A program made the position numbers and the translations under genes. The notes beneath the pieces were generated by a model. It saw only the letters and a list, made by a program, of their open reading frames with translations, searched no databases and had not been told where the DNA came from. From positions 1-18,543 of the forward strand of contig JAZOUN010000046.1 of NCBI GenBank assembly GCA_045658165.1: 18,543 nt of DNA, given 5' to 3'. The first letter of the stretch is position 1, and each line of letters begins with the position of its first letter. Positions 6,647-14,646 of the stretch are shown piece after piece. The stretch is from UBA1081 sp045658165 (GTDB lineage: Bacteria > Bacillota > Clostridia > Oscillospirales > Acutalibacteraceae).

Positions 6647-8716
6647 TCAGAAAGTTATTTTTCCTGCTTCGTTTACATTACGGCTGTCTGTACCAACATA
6701 AACTGTGTAGCTTTCATCAAGCTCCCATGTATCATTTTCGGGATTGAAGAATCTGATATCATCAATTTCAACATCGGCTTCAACAGTTTTGCACTCTCCT
6801 GCACCGACACTGACACGCTTAAAGCCCTTGAGCACTTTTACAGGTCTGTCTTTTTCGGTATTGTCGCTTCCCACATAAACCTGAACAACTTCGTCACCAT
6901 CGTAATTGCCCTTGTTTGAAACATTCACAGAAACTCTGATTGTTTTTTCATCCTTTGTGCAGGAAATATCAGACAGCTCAAACTCTGAATATGAAAGACC
7001 GAAACCGAAGGGGAAATGTGCGTTTATTCCCTTTTTATCAAAAAGAGTATATCCGTGATAATAACCGTATTCAATATTTTTATCTGTTGTCCCGAGATGC
7101 AGGAATGAGGGATAATCATCTGCTTTTTCTGCAATTGTAAAGGGCAGTTTACCACCCGGCACTGCATCACCGCTGATTATATCGGCAAGAGCGTTTCCGC
7201 CCTCAAGTCCGCTGTAGAATGACATTATAACAGCATCGGCACAGTCAATCCAGTCCTTTATAACATAGGCACTGCCGCCCATGATGTTTACAATAAGTTT
7301 TTTATTCTGCCCAGCAAGAGCTTTGATGAGAGCAACATCCTCTTCGGGAATTCTCAGATCAGCTCTGTCACCGCCCGAACCCTTGGGCTTTTTCTTCACA
7401 TTGCCGAGATTTACAAGGAATTCACCCTCCTGAAGCCAGTCACTGCCCACTGTAACAAGGATATATCCGCAATCTGCAACAGCTTTTTTTGCTTCTTCGG
7501 GATCACAGCCGTTATAAAGAACAACATTTTCTTCACCGTAACGTTTTTTCATACCCTGATAGGGTGTGACCGCATAGGGACTGAAAACATTACTGCTTCC
7601 GTGGTCGCCTGTATTGCGTTTGTCTGCATATCTGCCCACAACGGCAATTTTATTTCCCTTTGCAACGGGGAGAATTTTATTTTCATTTTTAAGAAGAACC
7701 ATACCCTTTGTTGCAGTCTCTCTTGCAAGTGCAACATGTTCTGCAGAAAGAATAACAGACTTGTCCTGCTTTTTATATTTGGGCAGAGTTGAAATAAGTG
7801 CTCTTAAAATTCTTGCGGCAGCGGTGTCGATATCTTTTTCGGAAATATCACCTTTTTTAAGGCTGAGATACAGCGTTGAATAACGGAAAGTGTAAGGCAT
7901 TTCCATATCCATACCTGCCTTAAGGCTTCTTGCACCGTCGTAAATACCGTAAAAGAAGTCTGAAAGAGAAAAACCGTCAAATCCCCATTTTTCATGAAGA
8001 ATATCTGTAAGCAGTTTTTTGTTTTCACATGCGTAAGTACCGTTTACTTTATTGTAAGCACCCATAATTGACATTGCACCTGCATCAATACACTTTTTGA
8101 AATGAGGCAGATACACTTCATGAAGAGTTCTTTCGTCTGCAATTGCATTCACGCTGAAACGAAGATCTTCAATACTGTTGAGCGCATAATGTTTGGGACA
8201 TGCAATAATACCGTTATCCTGCATTGCCTTTGTAAGTGCAACGCCCATTCTGCCGAGAAGATACGGATCTTCACCGTATGTCTCCTGTGCTCTTCCCCAC
8301 ATGGGATTACGAAGAAGATTTATACACACACCTGCAAAAAGGTTTGCATCGAGTGCGGAAGCTTCCTTTGCAAAGACTTCACCGATACGGTATTCAAGTT
8401 CGTCATCAAAAGTTGCACCGCGGAGCATTGAAACGGGGAAACAGGTACATTCTTTCATAACAATTCCTCTCGGTCCGTCCGTAAACATTACAGGAGGAAT
8501 ACCGAGACGCTTGCATCCGCCTGCAGGATATGCTTCTGCGTTATACACTCTTCCCTTTGTGAAAAGATTTTTTACCGTAACGCCCATTGCATGACCTCTG
8601 AGCAGACGGGTCTTCTCATTTACTGTCATCTCTTTCAGAAGAAGGGCTGCAACCTCATAAAGTTTTTCTTTAGTGGGTTCTGATTTATAAATTTCAAGTG
8701 CTTTATTAAAATTCAT
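6647..8716 (-). CDS. GH3 family beta-glycosidase (beta-glucosidase-like)
   Basis: Hydrolyses beta-linked sugars from non-reducing ends of short glycosides, most likely beta-glucosides or beta-xylosides. The 689-residue chain holds the full GH3 set: barrel domain with TDGPRG (79-84), RAQETYGEDP (142-151), KHY (175-177) and nucleophile Asp253 in LSDF (usual form SDW), then the alpha/beta sandwich with the loop around GSDWLQEGEF that should give the acid/base Glu, and a C-terminal fibronectin-III-like domain (roughly the last 110 residues). There is no signal peptide, so it works on imported substrate. AAGGGAG is the ribosome binding site. The neighbours (symporter, esterase) fit intracellular deglycosylation. 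The sugar specificity cannot be read from the sequence. Confidence 0.9.
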   Translation of the reverse strand: MNFNKALEIYKSEPTKEKLYEVAALLLKEMTVNEKTRLLRGHAMGVTVKNLFTKGRVYNAEAYPAGGCKRLGIPPVMFTDGPRGIVMKECTCFPVSMLRGATFDDELEYRIGEVFAKEASALDANLFAGVCINLLRNPMWGRAQETYGEDPYLLGRMGVALTKAMQDNGIIACPKHYALNSIEDLRFSVNAIADERTLHEVYLPHFKKCIDAGAMSIMGAYNKVNGTYACENKKLLTDILHEKWGFDGFSLSDFFYGIYDGARSLKAGMDMEMPYTFRYSTLYLSLKKGDISEKDIDTAAARILRALISTLPKYKKQDKSVILSAEHVALARETATKGMVLLKNENKILPVAKGNKIAVVGRYADKRNTGDHGSSNVFSPYAVTPYQGMKKRYGEENVVLYNGCDPEEAKKAVADCGYILVTVGSDWLQEGEFLVNLGNVKKKPKGSGGDRADLRIPEEDVALIKALAGQNKKLIVNIMGGSAYVIKDWIDCADAVIMSFYSGLEGGNALADIISGDAVPGGKLPFTIAEKADDYPSFLHLGTTDKNIEYGYYHGYTLFDKKGINAHFPFGFGLSYSEFELSDISCTKDEKTIRVSVNVSNKGNYDGDEVVQVYVGSDNTEKDRPVKVLKGFKRVSVGAGECKTVEADVEIDDIRFFNPENDTWELDESYTVYVGTDSRNVNEAGKITF

Positions 8717-8740
8717 TGCGGTATTCTCCCTTTAAAAGAT

Positions 8741-9739
8741 TTATGCCATTGTGGAAAGCATTTCTGCTGTTACTTCGTACTGTGTTTCTCTGTCTGCCAG
8801 CCAGTTATCAAGCTGTTCGATCATATAATAAGCCATACGCTGTGTTTCATTACCCATACTGCCTGCAATATGGGGAGTTATTACGGCATTTGGACACCAG
8901 AACAACGGGTTGATGTAAGGAATATATTCTTTTTTAAGCACATCGAGCACTGCCGTTCTTGAGGGGTGAAGCAAAAGACTTGCAAGCAGTGCCCATTCAT
9001 TGACCTGATCGCCTCTGCCGGTATTGATAAATGTTGAATATTTTTTCATTGAGGAAAAATGCTTATAAGTAAAAACATTTTTAAGCTCTTTCTTGTTTGC
9101 AAGATGATTGCTCACGATATCGCATTCTTTAAAAAGAGTTTCAAGACTTACGAGTGTGACACCGAGCTTTGCGGCTTTTTCTTCACTGCAGAAAGGATCA
9201 AATGCAAGAACTTCCACATCGTAATCCTTAAGTCTTTCGGCAACCATGGAACCGATACATCCGAGACCTGCAAGACCGACTTTTATGCCGAAATTACCGC
9301 TGATTTTCTGTGTGTGATGAACTGCAGCGGGAAAAGCAAGTCTGTATCTTTTTGCACCCTGATAAAAACCTTTTGCGGCAAGAACAATCTGCGAAACAGT
9401 GTATTCGGCAACAGGTACGGCATTTGCGGCAAATGCACTGAAAACACGCACACCGTTTGCAAGAAACGGCTTTGCAAAATACTGTACGGTACCTGCCGCA
9501 TAAAACACAATTTTAAGCTCCGGCATGTATTTTCTGATTTCATCTTCACTGAAACAGGGCATTCCCCATGTGGCAAATGCAACTTCACATCCCGCAAGAA
9601 AATCCTTATGTTTTTCAATATTTTCCTGAGTTATGAGTTCAGAAGAAACCTCACCGTATTCTTTGAGTTTTTTCATTACATCATCGGCAAACACAAGATT
9701 GAATTTTGCCTTATTTTTACCGAACAAAGCTATTTTCAT
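8741..9739 (-). CDS. D-2-hydroxyacid dehydrogenase-family NAD-dependent oxidoreductase
   Basis: A 332-residue enzyme of the formate/glycerate dehydrogenase superfamily that would interconvert a 2-hydroxyacid and a 2-oxoacid with NAD(H). The nucleotide-binding fingerprint GLGCIG lies at 158-163 after a split catalytic domain. The catalytic trio is present as Arg242 (NTGRGD), Glu271 and His290 (TPHIAGS). The Rossmann strand ends in AFDPF (179-183): the acidic Asp181 suggests NAD rather than NADP. GAGGT precedes the start; the gap to the upstream gene is 11 bp. In this operon the substrate could be an aldonic or uronic acid, or a sugar-derived 2-ketoacid. It may not be a serine-pathway enzyme, as no serA-type ACT domain is seen. 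Confidence 0.85.
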   Translation of the reverse strand: MKIALFGKNKAKFNLVFADDVMKKLKEYGEVSSELITQENIEKHKDFLAGCEVAFATWGMPCFSEDEIRKYMPELKIVFYAAGTVQYFAKPFLANGVRVFSAFAANAVPVAEYTVSQIVLAAKGFYQGAKRYRLAFPAAVHHTQKISGNFGIKVGLAGLGCIGSMVAERLKDYDVEVLAFDPFCSEEKAAKLGVTLVSLETLFKECDIVSNHLANKKELKNVFTYKHFSSMKKYSTFINTGRGDQVNEWALLASLLLHPSRTAVLDVLKKEYIPYINPLFWCPNAVITPHIAGSMGNETQRMAYYMIEQLDNWLADRETQYEVTAEMLSTMA

Positions 9740-9750
9740 TTTTATCTACC

Positions 9751-10494
9751 TCAATAACTTTTAAGTTTTTGCGTATCCTTCAGCAACACTCTTTCACTGT
9801 CTCCCGATACAAATTCCACCATAACAATCCCGTCAAAGCCTTTGCTCATAAGCTTTCTGAGAAGTGTATCAAGATAGTTTCTGTCTTTTTTTCTGAAACG
9901 CTGTTCTCTTCTGAGATCACGGTAAGACACATGAACATCTTTTATATAATCAAAAGTTCTGTCAATTCTGTCAAGGTCATATTCCATTCTGAAATATCTT
10001 GACTGGAAATATGTTCTGAAATTTTTTACATTCAGGTCGTTTGCTATACGAAGAAATGCATCTGTATTATTGTTGAATGTATTGTCGTGACATTCGGGGC
10101 ATACAATCAGGTTATGCTTTGCAGCAAGCTCACACATTTTTCTTGTGTTTGCAAGAAGTTTGCGGTACTCTGCCTCACTTGTTATTTCACTGTTTTTTCT
10201 GCCGAGCCACACTCTGATTGAAGCGGCACCCATTTTTTCTGCTATCTGACAGATTTCGGACCACTTGCGCTCATCATACTCTGCGCAGTTGAAATAACTT
10301 CCGTAAGAACTGATTTTTATACCTTCATTATCGCAGACTGATCTGACAAGACGGGCTTCTTCAATGTTTGTAACGTGAACATCTCCGCCCCATTCAATAT
10401 AGCGGATTCCTGCTTTTTTTGCAATTTCAATTACCTGTGCGGCACTCTTTTTTCTGAATGTTACACTGCACAGACCAAGATTCAGATTGTTCAT
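9751..10494 (-). CDS. sugar phosphate isomerase/epimerase-like TIM barrel protein
   Basis: A 247-residue xylose-isomerase-like (AP endonuclease 2 superfamily) barrel. Candidate metal ligands fall on the expected strands: Glu134 (PECHDN), Gln164 (TYFQ), His188 (DVHVS) and Glu227 (MVEF). The opening GLCSVTFR and the AGIRYIEWGGD stretch (28-38) are typical of the family. These proteins act as sugar or keto-sugar isomerases, epimerases or dehydratases; the barrel subunits of C-glycoside-cleaving enzymes belong to the same superfamily. The start has AGAGGTG and sits 2 bp after the symporter stop, so the two are almost certainly co-translated. Its size is slightly short for the family. Reaction and substrate are unknown. 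Confidence 0.75.
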   Translation of the reverse strand: MNNLNLGLCSVTFRKKSAAQVIEIAKKAGIRYIEWGGDVHVTNIEEARLVRSVCDNEGIKISSYGSYFNCAEYDERKWSEICQIAEKMGAASIRVWLGRKNSEITSEAEYRKLLANTRKMCELAAKHNLIVCPECHDNTFNNNTDAFLRIANDLNVKNFRTYFQSRYFRMEYDLDRIDRTFDYIKDVHVSYRDLRREQRFRKKDRNYLDTLLRKLMSKGFDGIVMVEFVSGDSERVLLKDTQKLKSY

Positions 10495-10496
10495 TA

Positions 10497-12098
10497 TTAC
10501 ACCTCTGAAACTGCGGCTTCCTGCTGAAGCTCTTTTTCTTTTCGGTACTGCTGAAGCTTTGCATCCATTTCATCCTCATCAAACCTGAAGAACAGCATGG
10601 GAATTGCCTGAAGAATAAGACCGATTGCACCTACTGCAGTGAGCATGAAGAATATACCGTTAAGAAGTGTTGTATAGTTGACACCGTCGATTATACTTGC
10701 CTGCATTGTTGATGTAATAAGCGGTTTTGTAACATTCTGAGTGATAACTTCCATTTTTTCAGCATTGTAACCGAGGAAATCTATAACCTGAAGCACAACG
10801 ACATTGAAAACTGCTGCTGAGATTTTGAAAAGCAGACCTTTGAATGAATAAACGGTTGCTTCAAGTCTGTCGCCCTTTTCCATTTCAACACTGTCTGTTA
10901 CGTCGGCAATAATTGAAACGAGCAGAACTGTACTCATACCGACGGGGAAATTGGTAAAGAAACGAAGAACAGCATAAAGAATAAAGCCGGGAATTGTGTT
11001 GTAGGGTACAACATAAATACCGATTATGTAAACGATTATATTTGCAGCGGCTCCGAGAACGGACATCCATATCCAGAGCTGTTTCTTTGACATCTTTTTA
11101 AGAAGAGGAGGAACAACAAGCATTGAAAGCATATATGATGCACCGCTCATTACGGAAAGAAGAGTGGGAAGAATTGCAACTGCGTCAATATTGGGGTTCT
11201 TACCCACAATACCCTCAATAAAAAGATTGATTTTATCCATGGGGAGAATACCGATACAATTCCATCTTGCAAAGTATGAAAGGAAAATCGCACCGATATT
11301 GATAATTCCGTTGAAGAATGCGGCAATAAGAAGCATTACAATTCTTTTATCTCTGAATATGATTTTGATATTCTTTGATGACTTTTCCTTTTTGGGAGGA
11401 ATATATACTTTCTCTTTTATGCCGAAGAATGAACCGGTCATAATAGCTGCACCCATCAATGCAAAAATGGCTGCTGCCCAGAAATATCCCATGTCAGACA
11501 TGTCTTTTTTACCGTTACCGAGAAGACCTGCCATTGTCCAGATAAGAACAGAGGGAAGAATAGTACCGAGTGAACCTACGGTGCTTGAAATTGAAACGGC
11601 TTTGACTCTTATATCTTTCTGCGGAAAAACAAGAGGAGTAAGGCTGTTTCGGGGAATTTCCATTGCTGTATATGCAGTGATGAAAACCATGTACATAATA
11701 AGCATATAAATAAAATTACCCGCATTACCGAGATTTGTGCCGTCTTTAGTTATAATATTCCAGCTTTCGGGGAATTTTACAGGCAGGAAAAGAAGTGCTG
11801 TTGTAATTGAAAAGGGGAAAGACACCCAGAGAAGATAAGGTCTGCATTTACCCCATTTTGTTCGTGTTCTTTCAACAATCTGTCCCATAATCGGGTCGTT
11901 GACAGCATCCCATACCTTTGTACCGAGAAGTACGATAGAAACAAGTCCCATGCTCAGTTTAAGAACATCGGTCATGTAAAAGTTGATTACTGTATACACA
12001 GTACAATCAATAAAGAAAAATCCGAGAGGTAAAAGCGAAAAGGCAAGGATTTCTCTGTTGGTTGCACGTTTGATATCTATTTTTCGTTTTCCGGTCAT
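10497..12098 (-). CDS. GPH-family glycoside/oligosaccharide:cation symporter (MFS)
   Basis: A membrane transporter of 533 residues with about 12 hydrophobic segments. The GPH hallmark is clear: KVWDAVNDPIMG (61-72) followed by RTRTKWGKCRPYLLW, the loop between helices 2 and 3. The family (MelB, XylP, UidB relatives) brings in glycosides, pentosides or glucuronides with Na+ or H+. It is longer than the usual 450-480 residues owing to enlarged loops, for example around 290-310 and 445-485, and ends in a charged, Gln-rich cytoplasmic tail. AAGGAGAT lies 7 nt before the ATG. It is the only importer in the operon, so it probably defines the entry point for the glycoside handled by the GH3, esterase and redox enzymes. 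Confidence 0.9.
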   Translation of the reverse strand: MTGKRKIDIKRATNREILAFSLLPLGFFFIDCTVYTVINFYMTDVLKLSMGLVSIVLLGTKVWDAVNDPIMGQIVERTRTKWGKCRPYLLWVSFPFSITTALLFLPVKFPESWNIITKDGTNLGNAGNFIYMLIMYMVFITAYTAMEIPRNSLTPLVFPQKDIRVKAVSISSTVGSLGTILPSVLIWTMAGLLGNGKKDMSDMGYFWAAAIFALMGAAIMTGSFFGIKEKVYIPPKKEKSSKNIKIIFRDKRIVMLLIAAFFNGIINIGAIFLSYFARWNCIGILPMDKINLFIEGIVGKNPNIDAVAILPTLLSVMSGASYMLSMLVVPPLLKKMSKKQLWIWMSVLGAAANIIVYIIGIYVVPYNTIPGFILYAVLRFFTNFPVGMSTVLLVSIIADVTDSVEMEKGDRLEATVYSFKGLLFKISAAVFNVVVLQVIDFLGYNAEKMEVITQNVTKPLITSTMQASIIDGVNYTTLLNGIFFMLTAVGAIGLILQAIPMLFFRFDEDEMDAKLQQYRKEKELQQEAAVSEV

Positions 12099-12110
12099 TT
12101 CTGTATCTCC

Positions 12111-13901
12111 TTACATATTATTTTCATCAAGCTGACTCAAGTAATATTCAAAGGGCTTTTTTTCATGCGGAACGGGAGATACTTTTACATATTCCCTGTC
12201 ACCGTCGCAGGTAACGGTAAGATAATCTCTGTAATAAAGATTTTCTTCAACTGTTTTTCCATCTTTTACAAAAACAGCTCCGCCGCGGCTGCCCGTATCG
12301 GGGCATTCTGAAACAATTGCCTCAAGAAGAGCCTGCATACTTATGAGCATATCCTTATCAAGGTAATATTCACGAAGACTGCGGTGTTTATTCGGATAAG
12401 AAGAAAGTACACTCTTCACTTCATCAAGAAGTTTCATACACCCCTCGTAATCTCTTTTAAAAGATGCAACACTGCTCATTTTCTTTCTGAAAATATCATA
12501 ATTCACCGACGGGTCTTTTTCAAAACCGATTTCATCCGTATCATCTGACATATCAAAAATATTGTTATCGGAAACAACATTGTTTTTTTCTGATATATGT
12601 TTTGCACACACAAAACCCGAAACCTGAGTGTCATTGAGAGCTGAACCGCCCGGTCTTGCAAGACCGAATGTTCCTGCCGCCTCACCGATAACATAAAGTC
12701 CTTTTATATCTGTTTCAAAATTATTGTCGGTATAAACACCGCCATTGTTATGCTGTGCACACACGGCAATACGGATCATTTCCTTTTCGGGATTTATATT
12801 CTGACGAAGATAAACGTCTATAGCTTTACTGTTGAGTTTTTTAAGTCTTTCAAAAGGTGTATCTGCCATACATCCCGTTGAAGCTATATAGTCCTTTGCT
12901 TCTTCACTGAGTTTTTCAAAACAGAACCCTGACGGATTCTTTCTGTAATCAAGAAAAACCTTTCTGCCCCTGAGCATTTCGGAATGCACGGCAGAATCTA
13001 TGCGTGAACTTGCATTTGCCCTTGCATAGGAAAAAGGCCACTGATAACCTTTGAGAAAAACACAGCTGTAAGCTTCGTTCAGGTCTGAAAAATAGTCAGA
13101 CAGAAATTCGTACTCATTACCCTCATCGTCCGTACTGATAAAACGGGGAATAACCTGCATGAAACTGCCCGAAACATTCCATCTGAAATCCACAGATGCC
13201 ATTCCGTACTGCCACTGGGTGAAATTGCACATTCTCACACCGGCAGAAATAAGCACACCTGTCATTCCGTGCTGAGATTCGGGATAAACCGAATCTTCAT
13301 ATATACATGCAGGAGCACCTGTGGCGCATATTACGTTTTCTGCAAATATTTTTTCTGTTTTTTCTGTTTTTGTGTCAAGAACTTTTACACCGTAAGCTCC
13401 TGTGTCATTTACAAGAATACCGATAACAAGTTTATTATCAAAAACAGGAGTTTTGTTTTTTTCAAGAACTTCTCTCTCGAGCTTTTCAGTCATCATTTTT
13501 GAAGTAAGAGGTCCTACGGATGTTGCTCTTACCGTGTCATCGTGGTCTGTTTTATAACCGGGATATCCGCCGTAGGAATCTCTCGGAAACTTTACTCCGT
13601 ATTCACAAAGACGAAGAAAACACTGCTGACTGTTGACAGCCTCAAGATACATCTTTTCACCGTCGCAGGAGCCGCCCGAAAACATATCTGATGCCATTTT
13701 ATAGGGACTGTCTGCAGTAAAACCGTCCATTGAAATTTTGTAATAAGTCTGCTTGTCGCTGCCCGTATTGCGAGAAGTGCCGTAAAGTCTGTTTTCTGTA
13801 ACAACGGCAATATCTTTTACGCCCTCTTTGAAAAGTCTGTCGGCAACACCGTAAGCCGCAGCACCGCTTCCTATAACAAGCGCTTTATATATTTTTCTCA
13901 T
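12111..13901 (-). CDS. FAD-dependent oxidoreductase, fumarate reductase/L-aspartate oxidase type
   Basis: A 596-residue flavoprotein. The Rossmann FAD motif GSGAAAYG is at 11-18. The C-terminal half carries family blocks: QHNNGGVYTD (383-392), GEAAGTFG (406-413), RPGGSALN (416-423) and a C-terminal helical domain with SRGGAVF (538-544). This is the SdhA/FrdA/NadB fold, whose members reduce or form a C=C bond next to a carboxylate or carbonyl. No FMN-binding domain, signal peptide or heme motif is present, unlike extracellular acrylate or urocanate reductases. It is not likely NadB, given the catabolic neighbours. It overlaps the SDR gene by four bases (ATGA), so the two are translationally coupled. 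Electron donor or acceptor is unknown; the OYE-like protein three genes' length upstream is a candidate partner. Confidence 0.85.
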   Translation of the reverse strand: MRKIYKALVIGSGAAAYGVADRLFKEGVKDIAVVTENRLYGTSRNTGSDKQTYYKISMDGFTADSPYKMASDMFSGGSCDGEKMYLEAVNSQQCFLRLCEYGVKFPRDSYGGYPGYKTDHDDTVRATSVGPLTSKMMTEKLEREVLEKNKTPVFDNKLVIGILVNDTGAYGVKVLDTKTEKTEKIFAENVICATGAPACIYEDSVYPESQHGMTGVLISAGVRMCNFTQWQYGMASVDFRWNVSGSFMQVIPRFISTDDEGNEYEFLSDYFSDLNEAYSCVFLKGYQWPFSYARANASSRIDSAVHSEMLRGRKVFLDYRKNPSGFCFEKLSEEAKDYIASTGCMADTPFERLKKLNSKAIDVYLRQNINPEKEMIRIAVCAQHNNGGVYTDNNFETDIKGLYVIGEAAGTFGLARPGGSALNDTQVSGFVCAKHISEKNNVVSDNNIFDMSDDTDEIGFEKDPSVNYDIFRKKMSSVASFKRDYEGCMKLLDEVKSVLSSYPNKHRSLREYYLDKDMLISMQALLEAIVSECPDTGSRGGAVFVKDGKTVEENLYYRDYLTVTCDGDREYVKVSPVPHEKKPFEYYLSQLDENNM

Positions 13902-14635
13902 AAGCGCCTCACATTGAAACCGCCGTCGCAGTCTATAACAGTACCGGTACAGAAGTCAAAATTACCCTCTGCAACCGAAACAACACATTTTGCAATGTCT
14001 TCGGGTTTACCCATTCTGCTGACGGGAGTTATTCCCTCTGCGATGAGTTTTTCATATTTTTCCTTAACCTTGCTTGTCATGTCAGTTTCAATAATGCCCG
14101 GTCTTATTTCAATAACACTTACACCGTATTCGGCAAGTCTTGCGGCAAAAAGCTTGGTTATCATTGAAATTCCTGCTTTTGAAATGCAGTATTCACCTCT
14201 GTTGACAGAAGCCGTATAAGCTGACATTGAAGAAATGTTCACAATTCTTGATTTTTCGTTTTCAATAAGCAAAGGAACCATTTCCTGAGTGAGGAAAAAT
14301 GTACCCTTTAAATTTATATCGGTAAGATAATCGAAATCATCGGGAGTGATTTCGAGGATGTCTTTTCTCTCTCTGGGCGCAACACCTGCGTTGTTAACAA
14401 GAAGGTCAAGTCTGCCGAAATTCTCTTTTACAAAAGCGGCAAGGCTTTTTCTGTCTTCTTCGCAGGAAATATCGCAGGAGACAAAAATAAGTTTTCCGTT
14501 AAATTCTTTTTCGAGCTGTTCAACTTCATCATTTCTGCTTCTTGCAGTAATAATTACCGTAAAATCTTTTTTCAGCAGCGCCTGAGCAATTCCTTTACCT
14601 ATTCCTCTGCTGCCGCCCGTAACAACCGCAACCAT
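13898..14635 (-). CDS. SDR-family NAD(P)-dependent dehydrogenase (FabG-like)
   Basis: A classical short-chain dehydrogenase/reductase of 245 residues. Seen directly: cofactor motif TGGSRGIG (6-13), NNAG (81-84), Asn108, Ser136, Tyr149 and Lys153 (YCISK), and the PGIIETDM segment after the sixth strand. Arg32 after the second strand (TARSR) points to NADP, though this is not decisive. The enzyme should oxidise or reduce an alcohol/ketone pair of a sugar or polyol, or of an aglycone. FabG-like sequence does not mean fatty acid synthesis here, because the operon has no other fab gene. AAGGAG precedes the ATG and the gap to the first gene is 11 bp. Substrate is unknown. Confidence 0.9.
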   Translation of the reverse strand: MVAVVTGGSRGIGKGIAQALLKKDFTVIITARSRNDEVEQLEKEFNGKLIFVSCDISCEEDRKSLAAFVKENFGRLDLLVNNAGVAPRERKDILEITPDDFDYLTDINLKGTFFLTQEMVPLLIENEKSRIVNISSMSAYTASVNRGEYCISKAGISMITKLFAARLAEYGVSVIEIRPGIIETDMTSKVKEKYEKLIAEGITPVSRMGKPEDIAKCVVSVAEGNFDFCTGTVIDCDGGFNVRRL

Positions 14636-14646
14636 AGTTACTCTCC

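Noticed and set aside
9059..9757. 232-codon frame antisense to the hydroxyacid dehydrogenase gene
   Set aside because: Codon bias of the true gene leaves the opposite strand open; the antisense translation has no family signature.
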